Shown one piece after another: positions 28,722-37,424 of a stretch of DNA of 64,000 nt. Location of the stretch: NCBI GenBank assembly GCA_003023745.1, contig PXYV01000007.1, positions 1 through 64,000 of the forward strand. The letters run 5' to 3'. A model generated the notes under the pieces. It was not told the origin of the DNA. It was given only the letters and a program-made list of their open reading frames with translations, and searched no databases. Numbering within the stretch: position 1 is the first letter of the stretch; every line of letters starts with the position of its first letter. A program made the translations under genes and the position numbers. This DNA is from Sulfobacillus acidophilus (GTDB lineage: Bacteria; Bacillota; Sulfobacillia; Sulfobacillales; Sulfobacillaceae).

Positions 28722-29885
28722 CTAATCCAGTTGAGGGCCTTCCAGCAAGGCCCGCATGATAATCATTTTCTGAATTTCCGATGTCCCTCCACCGATGGTA
28801 TGAATCTTGGCGTCGCGCATCATTCGTTCGACCGGATAGTCTTGGGTAAATCCATAGCCCCCGAGGATTTGCACCGCTTCGGTAGTCGCCGCCATACACA
28901 TTTCCGAAGCAAAGAGCTTGGCGTACGACGCCACTAAATTTGCCTGGCGTCCTCGATGCCCACCATCCATCAACACCGCTCCCTTATATACCAGTAAACG
29001 CGCCATCTCTAGATGCATCGCAATCGTCACCAATTTCTCTTGAATCAGTTGAAATGCCACCAAGGGTTGACCAAACTGGTGCCGTTCTTGTGCATAGCGC
29101 AATGCAGCTTCATAAGCCCCACGCGCTAACCCCACCGACAATGCCCCCATAACCACCCGTTCGGAGTTCAAGCCGCTCATCAATACCACGATCCCACGAT
29201 TTAGTGAACCTAAAAGGTTCTCAGCAGGCACCAGACAGTCTTCGAACACCAGTTCCCCTGTCGGTGATCCGCGCCAGCCCAACTTGGCAAAGGTTTTTCC
29301 CCGGCGAAATCCAGGAAATGTGGCTTCCACAACAAACGCGCTGATCCCGTTAGATCCTTGGAGAGGGTCAGTTTTGGCATAAACGATAAAGACATCACCG
29401 ATCGGACCATTGGTAATCAGGATCTTCGTGCCATTTAGCACATAATAGTCACCCTCTCGGCGGGCACTTGTTCGCATGCTGACGACGTCGGACCCGGTGT
29501 CGGGTTCAGTCATCGCGATCCCCCCGATCAGATCGCCGGCGCTGGTCCCTGGCAAGTATTTTCGCTTTATTGTCTCCGAGCCATTGTGGACCACATTGTC
29601 ATTAAAGAGCGTGGCATTGGCTGCAAATGCCACAGCGGTCGACGTACACGCTGCCGCCAACTCTTCCGTGGCAATCATCATGTCAAGATACGTGCCGCCA
29701 GCGCCGCCCCAGGCTTGTGGGACCGTGATGCCCAGTAGTCCCATCTCACCCATTTTTTTAAAATTCTCCACGGGAAACCGAGCCTCGCGATCAATCGTGG
29801 CCGCCAACGGAGCCACTTCGCGTTGAGCAAATTTCCGCACATTATCCTCTAATAGTTTCTGTTCTGAATTCAAACTAAACTCCAC
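28722..29885 (-). CDS. Acyl-CoA dehydrogenase, isovaleryl-type active site
   Basis: A 387-residue FAD acyl-CoA dehydrogenase from MEFSLNSEQKLL. It has AMTEPDTGSDVVS and YVLNGTKILITNG in the middle domain and VEAVQ-like ILGGYGFTQDYPVERMMRD at the C-terminus. The classical catalytic glutamate position reads IGGGTSEIQ (Gly instead of Glu). A glutamate is present in GLNSERVVMGALSVG, matching the helix-G base of isovaleryl-CoA dehydrogenase, so branched-chain or 2-methylacyl substrates are plausible. GTG start with GAGGAGG upstream. It sits 21 bp from the next ligase gene in the operon. Confidence 0.9.
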   Translation of the reverse strand: MEFSLNSEQKLLEDNVRKFAQREVAPLAATIDREARFPVENFKKMGEMGLLGITVPQAWGGAGGTYLDMMIATEELAAACTSTAVAFAANATLFNDNVVHNGSETIKRKYLPGTSAGDLIGGIAMTEPDTGSDVVSMRTSARREGDYYVLNGTKILITNGPIGDVFIVYAKTDPLQGSNGISAFVVEATFPGFRRGKTFAKLGWRGSPTGELVFEDCLVPAENLLGSLNRGIVVLMSGLNSERVVMGALSVGLARGAYEAALRYAQERHQFGQPLVAFQLIQEKLVTIAMHLEMARLLVYKGAVLMDGGHRGRQANLVASYAKLFASEMCMAATTEAVQILGGYGFTQDYPVERMMRDAKIHTIGGGTSEIQKMIIMRALLEGPQLD

Positions 29886-29929
29886 CGTAGTACCTCCTCA
29901 AAGCGTTCGCCCAATTTGCGGCTCTTTCG

Positions 29930-30727
29930 TCACCCTTCGTTTGCGCCCGACACACTGGTACGGACAAACCGAGGACGCCGCCCTTCCAAAAATGCGCGCG
30001 GACCTTCTTGGGCATCTGCGAATCCAAAGACTTCCCTCCCGTAAAACGTCTCCAATTCATACGCGTTATCCAAAGGAATATCAGCGCACCGCAACGCAGA
30101 CTGTTTGATCACCTGGACCGCCCGCGGACTGTTCTCACAAATCTTCCCAGCAATTTCACGAGCCACGGCCAAGAGATCGGTACGGCGCACCACACGGTTG
30201 ATGAGCCCCATGTGCAAAGCTTCTTGGGCCGTAACCGTCCCGCCCGTCAAAAGTATTTCCATCGCACGACAGTACGGAATTTGTCGCGGAAGACGGACCG
30301 TCGATCCACCTGCAGGAAATAATCCCCACCGTGGTTCTGGCAATCCGAAAGTCGCGTCGTCGACCGCAATACGGATATCGGTTCCTTGGATTAATTCCGT
30401 TCCTCCAGCCAAACAGGCCCCGTTAATCGCCGCAATAATCGGTTTAAATATAGGAGGACCTTTCAAAAAGGCCTGGACACGCCGCGAATTAATCGCAAGC
30501 TCTCCTTGCGCAATGCGCGGGATTAACTCTTTAAGGTCGGCGCCTGTGCAAAACGCTTGATCGCCTGCTCCTGTGATAATCGCGACTAACAGTGCATCAT
30601 CCTGGCGAAACTCTTCCCATATGGAACTTAGTGCCTCCAGTGCCTCGTCGTTCAGACAGTTTCTAACATGTGGGCGATTAATGGTGATATACCCAATTGA
30701 CCCGCGTTTCTCAAAGTCGACTGACAT
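29930..30727 (-). CDS. Enoyl-CoA hydratase/isomerase (crotonase)
   Basis: A 265-residue crotonase-fold protein. The oxyanion-hole segment FCTGADLKEL is near residue 65. Both hydratase glutamates appear present: GGTELIQGTD near 110 and FGLPEPRWGLFPAGG near 130. The C-terminus carries a longer RRPRFVRTSVSG tail. The start MSVDFEK is chosen for GTGGAGG six bases upstream, dropping 11 codons. It would hydrate the enoyl-CoA made by the neighbouring dehydrogenase. The operon lacks a 3-hydroxyacyl-CoA dehydrogenase, so the 3-hydroxyacyl-CoA may go directly to the thiolase-like proteins encoded upstream. Confidence 0.9.
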   Translation of the reverse strand: MSVDFEKRGSIGYITINRPHVRNCLNDEALEALSSIWEEFRQDDALLVAIITGAGDQAFCTGADLKELIPRIAQGELAINSRRVQAFLKGPPIFKPIIAAINGACLAGGTELIQGTDIRIAVDDATFGLPEPRWGLFPAGGSTVRLPRQIPYCRAMEILLTGGTVTAQEALHMGLINRVVRRTDLLAVAREIAGKICENSPRAVQVIKQSALRCADIPLDNAYELETFYGREVFGFADAQEGPRAFLEGRRPRFVRTSVSGANEG

Positions 30728-30819
30728 CACACGCCTCCACTTCATCGGGGGATAGTCCACGACATCTCTCGAATTCGACTAACGAAAACCTTTGACAAAG
30801 AGGCCAGGATACGCGACGA

Positions 30820-31284
30820 TCAGATGGGAACAAAGTACTCGATATCGAATATTGACCCCGGTTTCTCTGTGGCCCAGACGGCCTTCACTCTCGTTCCAAT
30901 GGCCAGACGAGACTGAACCTGATCGATCGACGACATGTCAATGCCGCCGATGAGGTGCGTGAAACTCACGTCAGCCCCATCTAATCGAATTAACCCGGTA
31001 ATATAAGGAGGAGTTTTTGCCATACCAATATATTCGTAACTGACCAATGACCACGTTTCCACCGTACCGGTTTGACCAACTTCCACCCAATCGTCCAGGT
31101 CGATGAAACACCGCGGACAAAAACTCCGAGCTGGAACCAGCACGCGACTGCACTTAGGACAACGCGTCCCCAAGATTTTCTCCGCGGATAGTCCGTCAAA
31201 GAAACGCGTCAAGGTCGCGCCGAACGCCAACTCATACGGCAGATTCACAGTAGTGTGCAAGGTGCGATATTCTTTAGTCATCAT
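30820..31284 (-). CDS. DUF35/OB-fold Zn-ribbon partner of thiolase-like protein
   Basis: A 154-residue two-part protein. The rubredoxin-like zinc ribbon has CPKC and CPRC (residues about 42-61: TRCPKCSRVLVPARSFCPRC), followed by an OB-fold (VETWSLVSYEYIGM… GTRVKAVW). DUF35 proteins bridge or complete the active site of thiolases and HMG-CoA synthase in archaea, and of the steroid aldolase Ltp2. The gene sits 9 bp from a thiolase-like gene, the classic pairing. AAGGAGG lies just upstream of two consecutive ATGs. It is expected to form a complex with one or both neighbours. Confidence 0.9.
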   Translation of the reverse strand: MMTKEYRTLHTTVNLPYELAFGATLTRFFDGLSAEKILGTRCPKCSRVLVPARSFCPRCFIDLDDWVEVGQTGTVETWSLVSYEYIGMAKTPPYITGLIRLDGADVSFTHLIGGIDMSSIDQVQSRLAIGTRVKAVWATEKPGSIFDIEYFVPI

Positions 31285-31293
31285 TTCGCCTCC

Positions 31294-32460
31294 TTATTGC
31301 TGAGAGCCAACAATCATAATTCCATTAAACTGGCTCACGCCACCCATGGCATGCGCGAGCGCCAACTGCGCGCCGTCGACTTGATGGGCACCAGCCTTAC
31401 CTGTAACTTGCATGGCTGCTTCTGCCACGCGAATTAACCCAGTTGCACCAATAGGATTGGTGCATAAGACGCCGCCTGACGGATCACACGGTAAGTCGCC
31501 GCCTCGGCTGAACGTACCTTGCAACGCCAAGTCACATGCTTCCCCGAAGTCACAGAATCCAAAGCATTCATACAGCAATAGCTCCATAAATGTGAAGGGA
31601 TTGTAAACCTCAGCAACGTCAAGTTCGCGCCGGGGATTGACGATGCCCGCTTGATGGTAGGCCTCCTTGGCAGCATCGATCGCGGTATTCCACCGCACCT
31701 TATCGCTATCGCCTAAATACGATTCATCGCCCCTATATCCAACGCCTTTGATCCAGGCTGGGGGATTGGCCATCTGTTTGGCCTTATGCTCACTCATAAA
31801 AAGCACTGCACAGGCGCCATCCGAATTAGGGCAGACGTCCCAGCGCCGAATTGGGTACGTGACAATGCGAGAATCCTTAATTTCCTCCAGCGAAATCCGC
31901 GCCTTAATGTGCGCATACGGGTTATCAAACGCGTCATCATGATTGCGCAGGGATATCACGGCCGCCGCCTCGCGCAGACGCTCCGCGGGAATATGATGGC
32001 GGTCAATCCACATGTTAGACTGCATAGCAAATATACCTGGCGCCCCCGCCACAAAGCTTCGCTGAATCCATGGATCCGCCACCGTCGTCATGGTGGCTTG
32101 GCTATCACCCTCATACATCTTTTCAAATCCTACCGCCAACACCACATCGGCTAATCCCGCCGCCACCCAGTAAAATGCGGTATGGGCCACCGACATCCCT
32201 GTCGAACCACACGTTTCGGTTTTCAGTAAGGGTTTGCCGACCACCTGTATTGCATCGGCCAGATAGAGATGATTCAATGCAATGCCCTCCATCATCGAAG
32301 GCATCGTCCCCGTGACAACCGCATCAACATCTTCCGGCGATAACCCTGAATCCTCAAAAGCCCGCTGCACCGCTTCACGGACGAGCTCCGGATAGGATAC
32401 GTCAAACCGTTTACCATGGTGGGTTTGCCCCGTTCCCATAATCGCTACTGCTCTTCCCAC
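31294..32460 (-). CDS. Thiolase-like protein (SCP2/Ltp2-type), possible aldolase
   Basis: A 388-residue thiolase-superfamily protein. The nucleophile-loop Cys is present (ETCGSTGMSVAH, about residue 83). The normal catalytic motifs are changed: the histidine of the HDCF-type motif is tyrosine (VAEVYNPFTFMELL, about 280), and the GHP histidine near the C-terminus is asparagine (CTNPIGATGL). Such replacements with a DUF35 partner are features of Ltp2-type retro-aldolases of steroid side-chain degradation. GTG start after AAGGGGG. It is directly followed by the DUF35 gene. I favour C-C cleavage of a 3-hydroxyacyl-CoA, but thiolysis or acyl transfer is not excluded. Confidence 0.85.
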   Translation of the reverse strand: MGRAVAIMGTGQTHHGKRFDVSYPELVREAVQRAFEDSGLSPEDVDAVVTGTMPSMMEGIALNHLYLADAIQVVGKPLLKTETCGSTGMSVAHTAFYWVAAGLADVVLAVGFEKMYEGDSQATMTTVADPWIQRSFVAGAPGIFAMQSNMWIDRHHIPAERLREAAAVISLRNHDDAFDNPYAHIKARISLEEIKDSRIVTYPIRRWDVCPNSDGACAVLFMSEHKAKQMANPPAWIKGVGYRGDESYLGDSDKVRWNTAIDAAKEAYHQAGIVNPRRELDVAEVYNPFTFMELLLYECFGFCDFGEACDLALQGTFSRGGDLPCDPSGGVLCTNPIGATGLIRVAEAAMQVTGKAGAHQVDGAQLALAHAMGGVSQFNGIMIVGSQQ

Positions 32461-32472
32461 CTACGTTCCCCC

Positions 32473-33615
32473 TTAATCGCCTAAAATTACGACTGTGTGG
32501 CTCTGTCCGGCAAAGCCATGCGTGCTATGGGCTAGTGCCGTATGTACTGACTTCTTAACCTGATGCTCTCCTGCCTTCCCGGTGATTTGCCAGTAGGCCT
32601 CGGCTACACGGTATAAGCCGCGCGCTACATACGGATTGGTCGCCAGTACCCCGCCCGACGGATTCACCGGCAACCGACCATCCAAGTGAGTTGTACCACT
32701 GTCAATTAGGCGGCCACCCTTTCCTTCGGCACATAGACCTAATTGCTCGCACCACAACAGTTCTTGAAATCCATACGGTTCGGAAATTTCTGCTACATCA
32801 ACTTCTTCACTGGGCTTCTCAAGACGGGCCATGGTATACGCTGCTTGAGCTGCCTGCGGTAGCGTACCGCGAAGCAAGTCCCGGTCGCCCAAGGTATACG
32901 TGTCCATAGCGCTACCATATCCGCGAAACCATACTGGATGGTCGGTTAGAGCCTTGGCTGTATCCTCCGCCGCCAACAAGACAGCCACCATGCCATCCGA
33001 TTTTGGAGCGCATTGCAAAGTCGTTAAGGGGTCCGCCGTCGCTTTCGAATTTAACACCTCATCCACCGTTACACTCTTGCGGATATGAGCATACGGATTG
33101 AACAACGCATTGCGTAGATTTTTCACTGTGACAAGTGCACATTGCTCCGCCGTGATGCCGTAGCGTTCCATGTATTGGCGCATCTGCAATGCCGCTGCCG
33201 TCGTTTCGTTAATCCCTAACGGACGGTGATAAAATGGATCCGCATACAGACTAGTTACCGTGTCATTTTCGGGATTTTCCGAACCCTTGGTGAGCGCAAT
33301 CACCATGGCCGTCTCAAAATGCCCTGATAGTACGCGCAGGCACCCATAGAGAAACGCAAACAACGAATCCCCATCTTGACGGGAGGCATTTTTTAAGAAA
33401 CCGCCAGAGGCTTCCCAATAATATGAGTTGGCGCAGGATATGCCGCTATGAAAGACATCGGATGCCGCAGTCACGATCGTCCCCACATCGTCCCGATCTA
33501 TGCCAACCTTGTTAAGTAGTTCCTTCGTCACTTTGTAGACCGCATCCATCATGTTGTCCTGCGTAATCGCAGGGCTACTTTCTGCTGCCGCCACGATTCC
33601 TACGCGACCACTCAC
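32473..33615 (-). CDS. Thiolase-like protein lacking the nucleophilic cysteine
   Basis: A 380-residue paralogue of the neighbouring thiolase-like protein, recognisable from INPYAHIRK-type and GGVLATNP blocks and the ITGKAGEHQV tail. Where the neighbour has TCGSTG, this one has SRQDGDS, so the acylated cysteine is missing. The histidine motif is changed too (VAEISEPYGFQELLW), and GHP reads TNP. It is probably a structural or regulatory half of a heteromeric complex with the next two gene products. The start is GTG at 33615 with an ideal AAGGAGG nine bases upstream; the longer frame to 33714 has no ribosome site. It is the first gene of the operon behind the promoter at 33756-33784. Confidence 0.85.
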   Translation of the reverse strand: MSGRVGIVAAAESSPAITQDNMMDAVYKVTKELLNKVGIDRDDVGTIVTAASDVFHSGISCANSYYWEASGGFLKNASRQDGDSLFAFLYGCLRVLSGHFETAMVIALTKGSENPENDTVTSLYADPFYHRPLGINETTAAALQMRQYMERYGITAEQCALVTVKNLRNALFNPYAHIRKSVTVDEVLNSKATADPLTTLQCAPKSDGMVAVLLAAEDTAKALTDHPVWFRGYGSAMDTYTLGDRDLLRGTLPQAAQAAYTMARLEKPSEEVDVAEISEPYGFQELLWCEQLGLCAEGKGGRLIDSGTTHLDGRLPVNPSGGVLATNPYVARGLYRVAEAYWQITGKAGEHQVKKSVHTALAHSTHGFAGQSHTVVILGD

Positions 33616-33750
33616 AGGAATCACCCTCCTTGGCCCATTTGCTCCCGGATTCATAAACACATCACGCGAGCTAATGGTGTTCAATCCGTTACATTTCACC
33701 GAATATCTGAACATTTGACAACACAGTTTTCTTTTGACTATTCGTCTTAG

Positions 33751-33779
33751 TTGACAGAATACTCTCCCTTACCTATACT
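33751..33779 (+). promoter_or_regulatory. Promoter of acetoacetyl-CoA synthetase
   Basis: Consensus TTGACA (33751-33756), 17 bp, TATACT (33774-33779). It overlaps a minus-strand promoter on the same bases. Confidence 0.75.
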
Positions 33780-33784
33780 GTCAA
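33756..33784 (-). promoter_or_regulatory. Promoter of thiolase-like operon, overlapping the opposing promoter
   Basis: On the minus strand: consensus TTGACA (33784-33779), 17 bp, TATTCT (33761-33756). Together with the plus-strand promoter it forms an imperfect palindrome (TTGACAGAATA…TATACTGTCAA, 10 of 11 bases paired, 12-bp centre). Confidence 0.75.
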
Positions 33785-33919
33785 TATCTTTAGGAACATT
33801 TCCGTGCCTCCAACAAACGTTGCAATCAGCGTGGGAGCGTAAATATCTCTTTTCGCAAACATCCAGGTAGAATGTCCCTAATATTCCGAAGTTATCGCAG
33901 AAAGGCAGGTTATTTCGGT

Positions 33920-35920
33920 ATGAATGATAGTCCAAATCGTGATCAGGCTGAGCCGTTGTGGACCCCATCGCTCTCGCGCATCAAGAACAGCAATCTCATG
34001 CAGTTCATCAACTGGCTCGGATCTCGCGGGTTAGACTTTCCTAGCTATGAAGCCTTGTGGGAATGGTCTACCACAGACGTAGAAGCATTTTGGCGGGCAG
34101 TCTGGGATTATTTTGAAATAATTTCCGGTACACCGTATCACACGATCACGGATGGTACGAGCATGCCTGATGTGCACTGGTTCCTGGGAGCCACATTAAA
34201 CTATGCGGAGCACGCATTTCGCTATCGCCGACCAGGTGAAGCAGCCCTCCTCTTTCAAACGGAGTGGTCCGAATGCGGCGAATGGGATTGGAACACGCTC
34301 GAGACGCTGGTAGGAGCACTGTGCCACACACTTCGGGAATTAGGAGTCGAGGCTGGAGATCGAGTTGCCGCGTATCTGCCCAACATTCCCCATACGGTGG
34401 CAGCATTTTTGGCCACCGCAAGTCTTGGTGCAGTGTGGTCGAGCTGCTCCCCGGATTTTGGTCCTGCTGCGGTTTTAGATCGTTTTGGACAAATTCAGCC
34501 TAAGGTCTTACTCGTCGCGGATGGCTATCAATACGGTGGGCGGGTCTACGATCGACGCGACGTTGTTCGCACCATCACCCAATCACTACCGGACCTTAAG
34601 GCCACCATCTTTGTCCCCCATCTATTCCCTACTCAATCGATACCGGCTCTTCCGCATTGCCTTTCGTGGGACAGCGCAGTGGCGCACTCAAGGCCGTTGA
34701 CCTTCACACGGGTGCCTTTTGATCATCCCCTTTGGATTCTGTACTCCTCAGGGACAACCGGGATTCCCAAGGCGATTGTCCATGGACATGGTGGAATGCT
34801 GCTGCATCACTTGGTCAATACTGCCTTTCATATGGATTTGAAGCCAGGCGATCGATTCTTTTGGTATACCACCACAGGGTGGATGATGTGGAACATCGTA
34901 GTGAGCGCCTTGCTTCAAGGTGCCACCAGCATTCTATATGAAGGAAACCCCGGATTCCCCGACTTCAATCGACTATGGGAAGTGGCGTCTCAAACGAACA
35001 TGACGGTGTTTGGTACCAGTGCAGCGTTCCTTCACAACTGCATGAAAGCAGAACTGAACCCCGGCCATACATTTGACCTAGGTGCTTTAAGGACCATTGG
35101 CTCAACAGGTTCACCATTAATGCCCCAAGCCTTCCGCTGGGTTTACGAGCATGTTAAAAGCGACGTGTGGCTCGCTTCCGCAAGCGGTGGAACCGATGTG
35201 TGTAATCCATTCGTGGGCGGGGTCCCCATTTTGCCGGTGTATGCGGGCGAAATTCAGCAACGCGCTCTGGGTGCTGCGGTTCACGCCTACGATGAAGCCG
35301 GCCGCAGTGTTATCGACCAGGTCGGCGAGCTAGTGATTACCCAGCCCATGCCGTCAATGCCAATTTACTTTTGGAACGATCCCGACGGTAGTCGATATCG
35401 GTCAAGCTATTTTGAAGTGTATCCTGGAGTCTGGCGGCATGGAGATTGGATCCGAATAACCCCATCCGGCGCTGTCATTATTTATGGCCGTTCCGATTCC
35501 ACCATTAATCGTTATGGAGTACGCATGGGGTCGAGTGAAATTTACCGCGTTATCGAGGCGATGTCGGAAATACAAGATAGTCTGGTCGTGGACGTTGAGC
35601 TGTCCGGAAAACGGTCCTTCATGCCGCTATATGTCCAGCTCAAGCCGGGGTTCTCACTCGACAGTGTGTTAGAGCGAAGGATACGCGAGCACATACGAGC
35701 ACAATTATCTCCGCGTCATGTGCCCGATGCGATCTATGCCATTTCTGACATTCCCAAAACCTTAAATGGCAAGAAGTTGGAGGTCCCTGTGAAGAAAATC
35801 TTGATGGGTATGCCTGTGGATAAAGCTGTGCAACTGGCCGCCATGCAAAATCCCGAAGCCCTAGAGGCCTTAATCGCTACAATACGGCACAATCCGCCTG
35901 AACGCAATATCACCTCATAG
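33920..35920 (+). CDS. Acetoacetyl-CoA synthetase
   Basis: A 666-residue ANL ligase of acetoacetate-CoA ligase length and type. It has the N-terminal ACAS_N-like segment (WTTTDVEAFWRAVWDYFEI pattern), ATP motif LYSSGTTGIPKAIVHGHGG near residue 275, TTTGWMMWN near 315, GSGGTD-like SASGGTDVCNPF near 425, and PKTLNGKKLEVPVKK near the end with the catalytic lysine. ATG at 33920 is preferred, with AGAAAGGCAGG upstream; the longer frame adds 16 residues. It activates acetoacetate (or a related 3-oxo acid) to the CoA ester. It is divergent from the thiolase operon and shares its control region. Confidence 0.92.
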   Translation: MNDSPNRDQAEPLWTPSLSRIKNSNLMQFINWLGSRGLDFPSYEALWEWSTTDVEAFWRAVWDYFEIISGTPYHTITDGTSMPDVHWFLGATLNYAEHAFRYRRPGEAALLFQTEWSECGEWDWNTLETLVGALCHTLRELGVEAGDRVAAYLPNIPHTVAAFLATASLGAVWSSCSPDFGPAAVLDRFGQIQPKVLLVADGYQYGGRVYDRRDVVRTITQSLPDLKATIFVPHLFPTQSIPALPHCLSWDSAVAHSRPLTFTRVPFDHPLWILYSSGTTGIPKAIVHGHGGMLLHHLVNTAFHMDLKPGDRFFWYTTTGWMMWNIVVSALLQGATSILYEGNPGFPDFNRLWEVASQTNMTVFGTSAAFLHNCMKAELNPGHTFDLGALRTIGSTGSPLMPQAFRWVYEHVKSDVWLASASGGTDVCNPFVGGVPILPVYAGEIQQRALGAAVHAYDEAGRSVIDQVGELVITQPMPSMPIYFWNDPDGSRYRSSYFEVYPGVWRHGDWIRITPSGAVIIYGRSDSTINRYGVRMGSSEIYRVIEAMSEIQDSLVVDVELSGKRSFMPLYVQLKPGFSLDSVLERRIREHIRAQLSPRHVPDAIYAISDIPKTLNGKKLEVPVKKILMGMPVDKAVQLAAMQNPEALEALIATIRHNPPERNITS

Positions 35921-36038
35921 ACCGTTGTCTCGAACCCCCTCCGGGACTCACCATTGCAATTGGGGCTGCCGTTCGACGGTAAATTTGTTTGAGAAGCCAG
36001 CACACCAGGGACAGCATAATCGATATGGGGGCATCACG

Positions 36039-37103
36039 ATGTTAGAAAACATTACTGTAGTAGACTTTAGCACGCTGTTGCCGGGGCCGTACGCAACTTT
36101 GCGGCTGGCGGACATGGGTGCTACGGTCATCAAAATTGAACCGCCCGGCGGAGATCCTGCCCGATCCATCGGTCCTGTGGCGCAGGGTACAAGTCTAGTC
36201 TTTTTGGCTTACAATCGGAAAAAAACCAGTGTTATGCTTAATTTAAAAGATGAATCAGATCGTAACCAGGCCCTCAGTATGATTCGAACCGCCGATGTCG
36301 TCATCGAAGGATTTCGGCCGGGGGTGGCGGATCGACTGGGCATTGGCTACGACACAGCTAACCTCATAAACCCGCGTATCGTGTATTGTTCGTTGACAGG
36401 GTACGGCCAAACAGGTTCTATGACTCAGCAAGCGGGACACGACCTCAATTATCTCGCAGTCAGTGGCATTTTAAGCCAGCTTGTAGACCATCATAACCAG
36501 CCAATTGTACCCAATCTGCAGTTGGCCGACCTTTTGGGGGGTATCGTTGCTGTCGAAGCAATTCTGGCGGCTTTGATAAGCCGCCACCATTCCGGTCACG
36601 GGCAACATTTGGATATGGCAATTACCGATGCCTTGATAGGCTTATTGGGTGGGCATGCCGCAATCCAGAAACACACAGGATATCCGCACGGCGTAGCAGA
36701 ACTGGCGGGAACAATTATTTGTTACAATCTCTATACCACTCTCGATAACCGGCTTGTATCGCTAGCCGCCCTCGAGTTAAAGTTTTGGACGACGTTTTGT
36801 CAAGCAGTAAACCGCCCAGAATGGATAGCTCATCAAACCAGTCCGGCAGAATTATCTAATCCCATTTACCGTGAGATGGTTACGCTCTTTCATAAAAGAC
36901 CTTTAAGTTGGTGGCACCGATTCTCCGCGCAAGTGGATTGTTGTCTCCAGCCGGTTTTGGAGGTTCATGAGGCGTTGGCCAGTCCTCTTGCTACTGAACG
37001 CGACCTTGTGGGTGTAGAGCAGACCTCTTTGGGCACTTTCTCGTACGCAACTACCGGGGCAGGCGGATGTCAAACCCGGGCATATGGCTCAACTTCGACG
37101 TGA
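36039..37103 (+). CDS. CaiB/BaiF family III CoA-transferase, probably truncated
   Basis: About 355 residues. The N-terminus MLENITVVDFSTLLPGPYAT, the IKIEPPGGDPAR loop and GYGQTG block are typical of CaiB/BaiF/AMACR enzymes. The catalytic aspartate sits in NLQLADLLGGIVAVEAIL. The C-terminus is odd: after LGTFSYATTG the frame runs GAGGCQTRAYGSTST and stops, while an adjacent frame offers RMSNPGIW, closer to the family's substrate-binding end. A frameshift about 12 codons before the stop is likely. The ATG at 36039 follows GGGGGC; the longest frame starts 38 codons earlier. It is downstream of acetoacetyl-CoA synthetase and probably co-transcribed. Confidence 0.8.
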   Translation: MLENITVVDFSTLLPGPYATLRLADMGATVIKIEPPGGDPARSIGPVAQGTSLVFLAYNRKKTSVMLNLKDESDRNQALSMIRTADVVIEGFRPGVADRLGIGYDTANLINPRIVYCSLTGYGQTGSMTQQAGHDLNYLAVSGILSQLVDHHNQPIVPNLQLADLLGGIVAVEAILAALISRHHSGHGQHLDMAITDALIGLLGGHAAIQKHTGYPHGVAELAGTIICYNLYTTLDNRLVSLAALELKFWTTFCQAVNRPEWIAHQTSPAELSNPIYREMVTLFHKRPLSWWHRFSAQVDCCLQPVLEVHEALASPLATERDLVGVEQTSLGTFSYATTGAGGCQTRAYGSTST

Positions 37104-37424
37104 CGACTCCCATGGCACAGATCCTATGCCTTACAAATAATAAGTTCCATATCGATTACGTGGCTAAAGTCAAGTGTAAGACACACGCTCGTGTCCAGGC
37201 AAGAAAACGGCAAATCGAGCTTTTTGCGCTGTCCCTTTCAACCGATTGTGGATAACTACGTTTTCGGGAATCCAGGCGCAGCGGCGGCGTTCCGTCCGCA
37301 AAATAATCTGAGTTTAGAATGACATTTATGGCCATATCAGTCGAGGGGCGTAACCAAGCACACCCGGAGGAATTCTCGGGGCTTCCTGGCCTCCGATGAA
37401 GGTTGGGCTGGGTTGGCGCAGCGC
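37104..37424. other. No supported gene
   Basis: Decayed junction between the CoA-transferase and a transposase relic. Nothing recognised. Confidence 0.4.
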
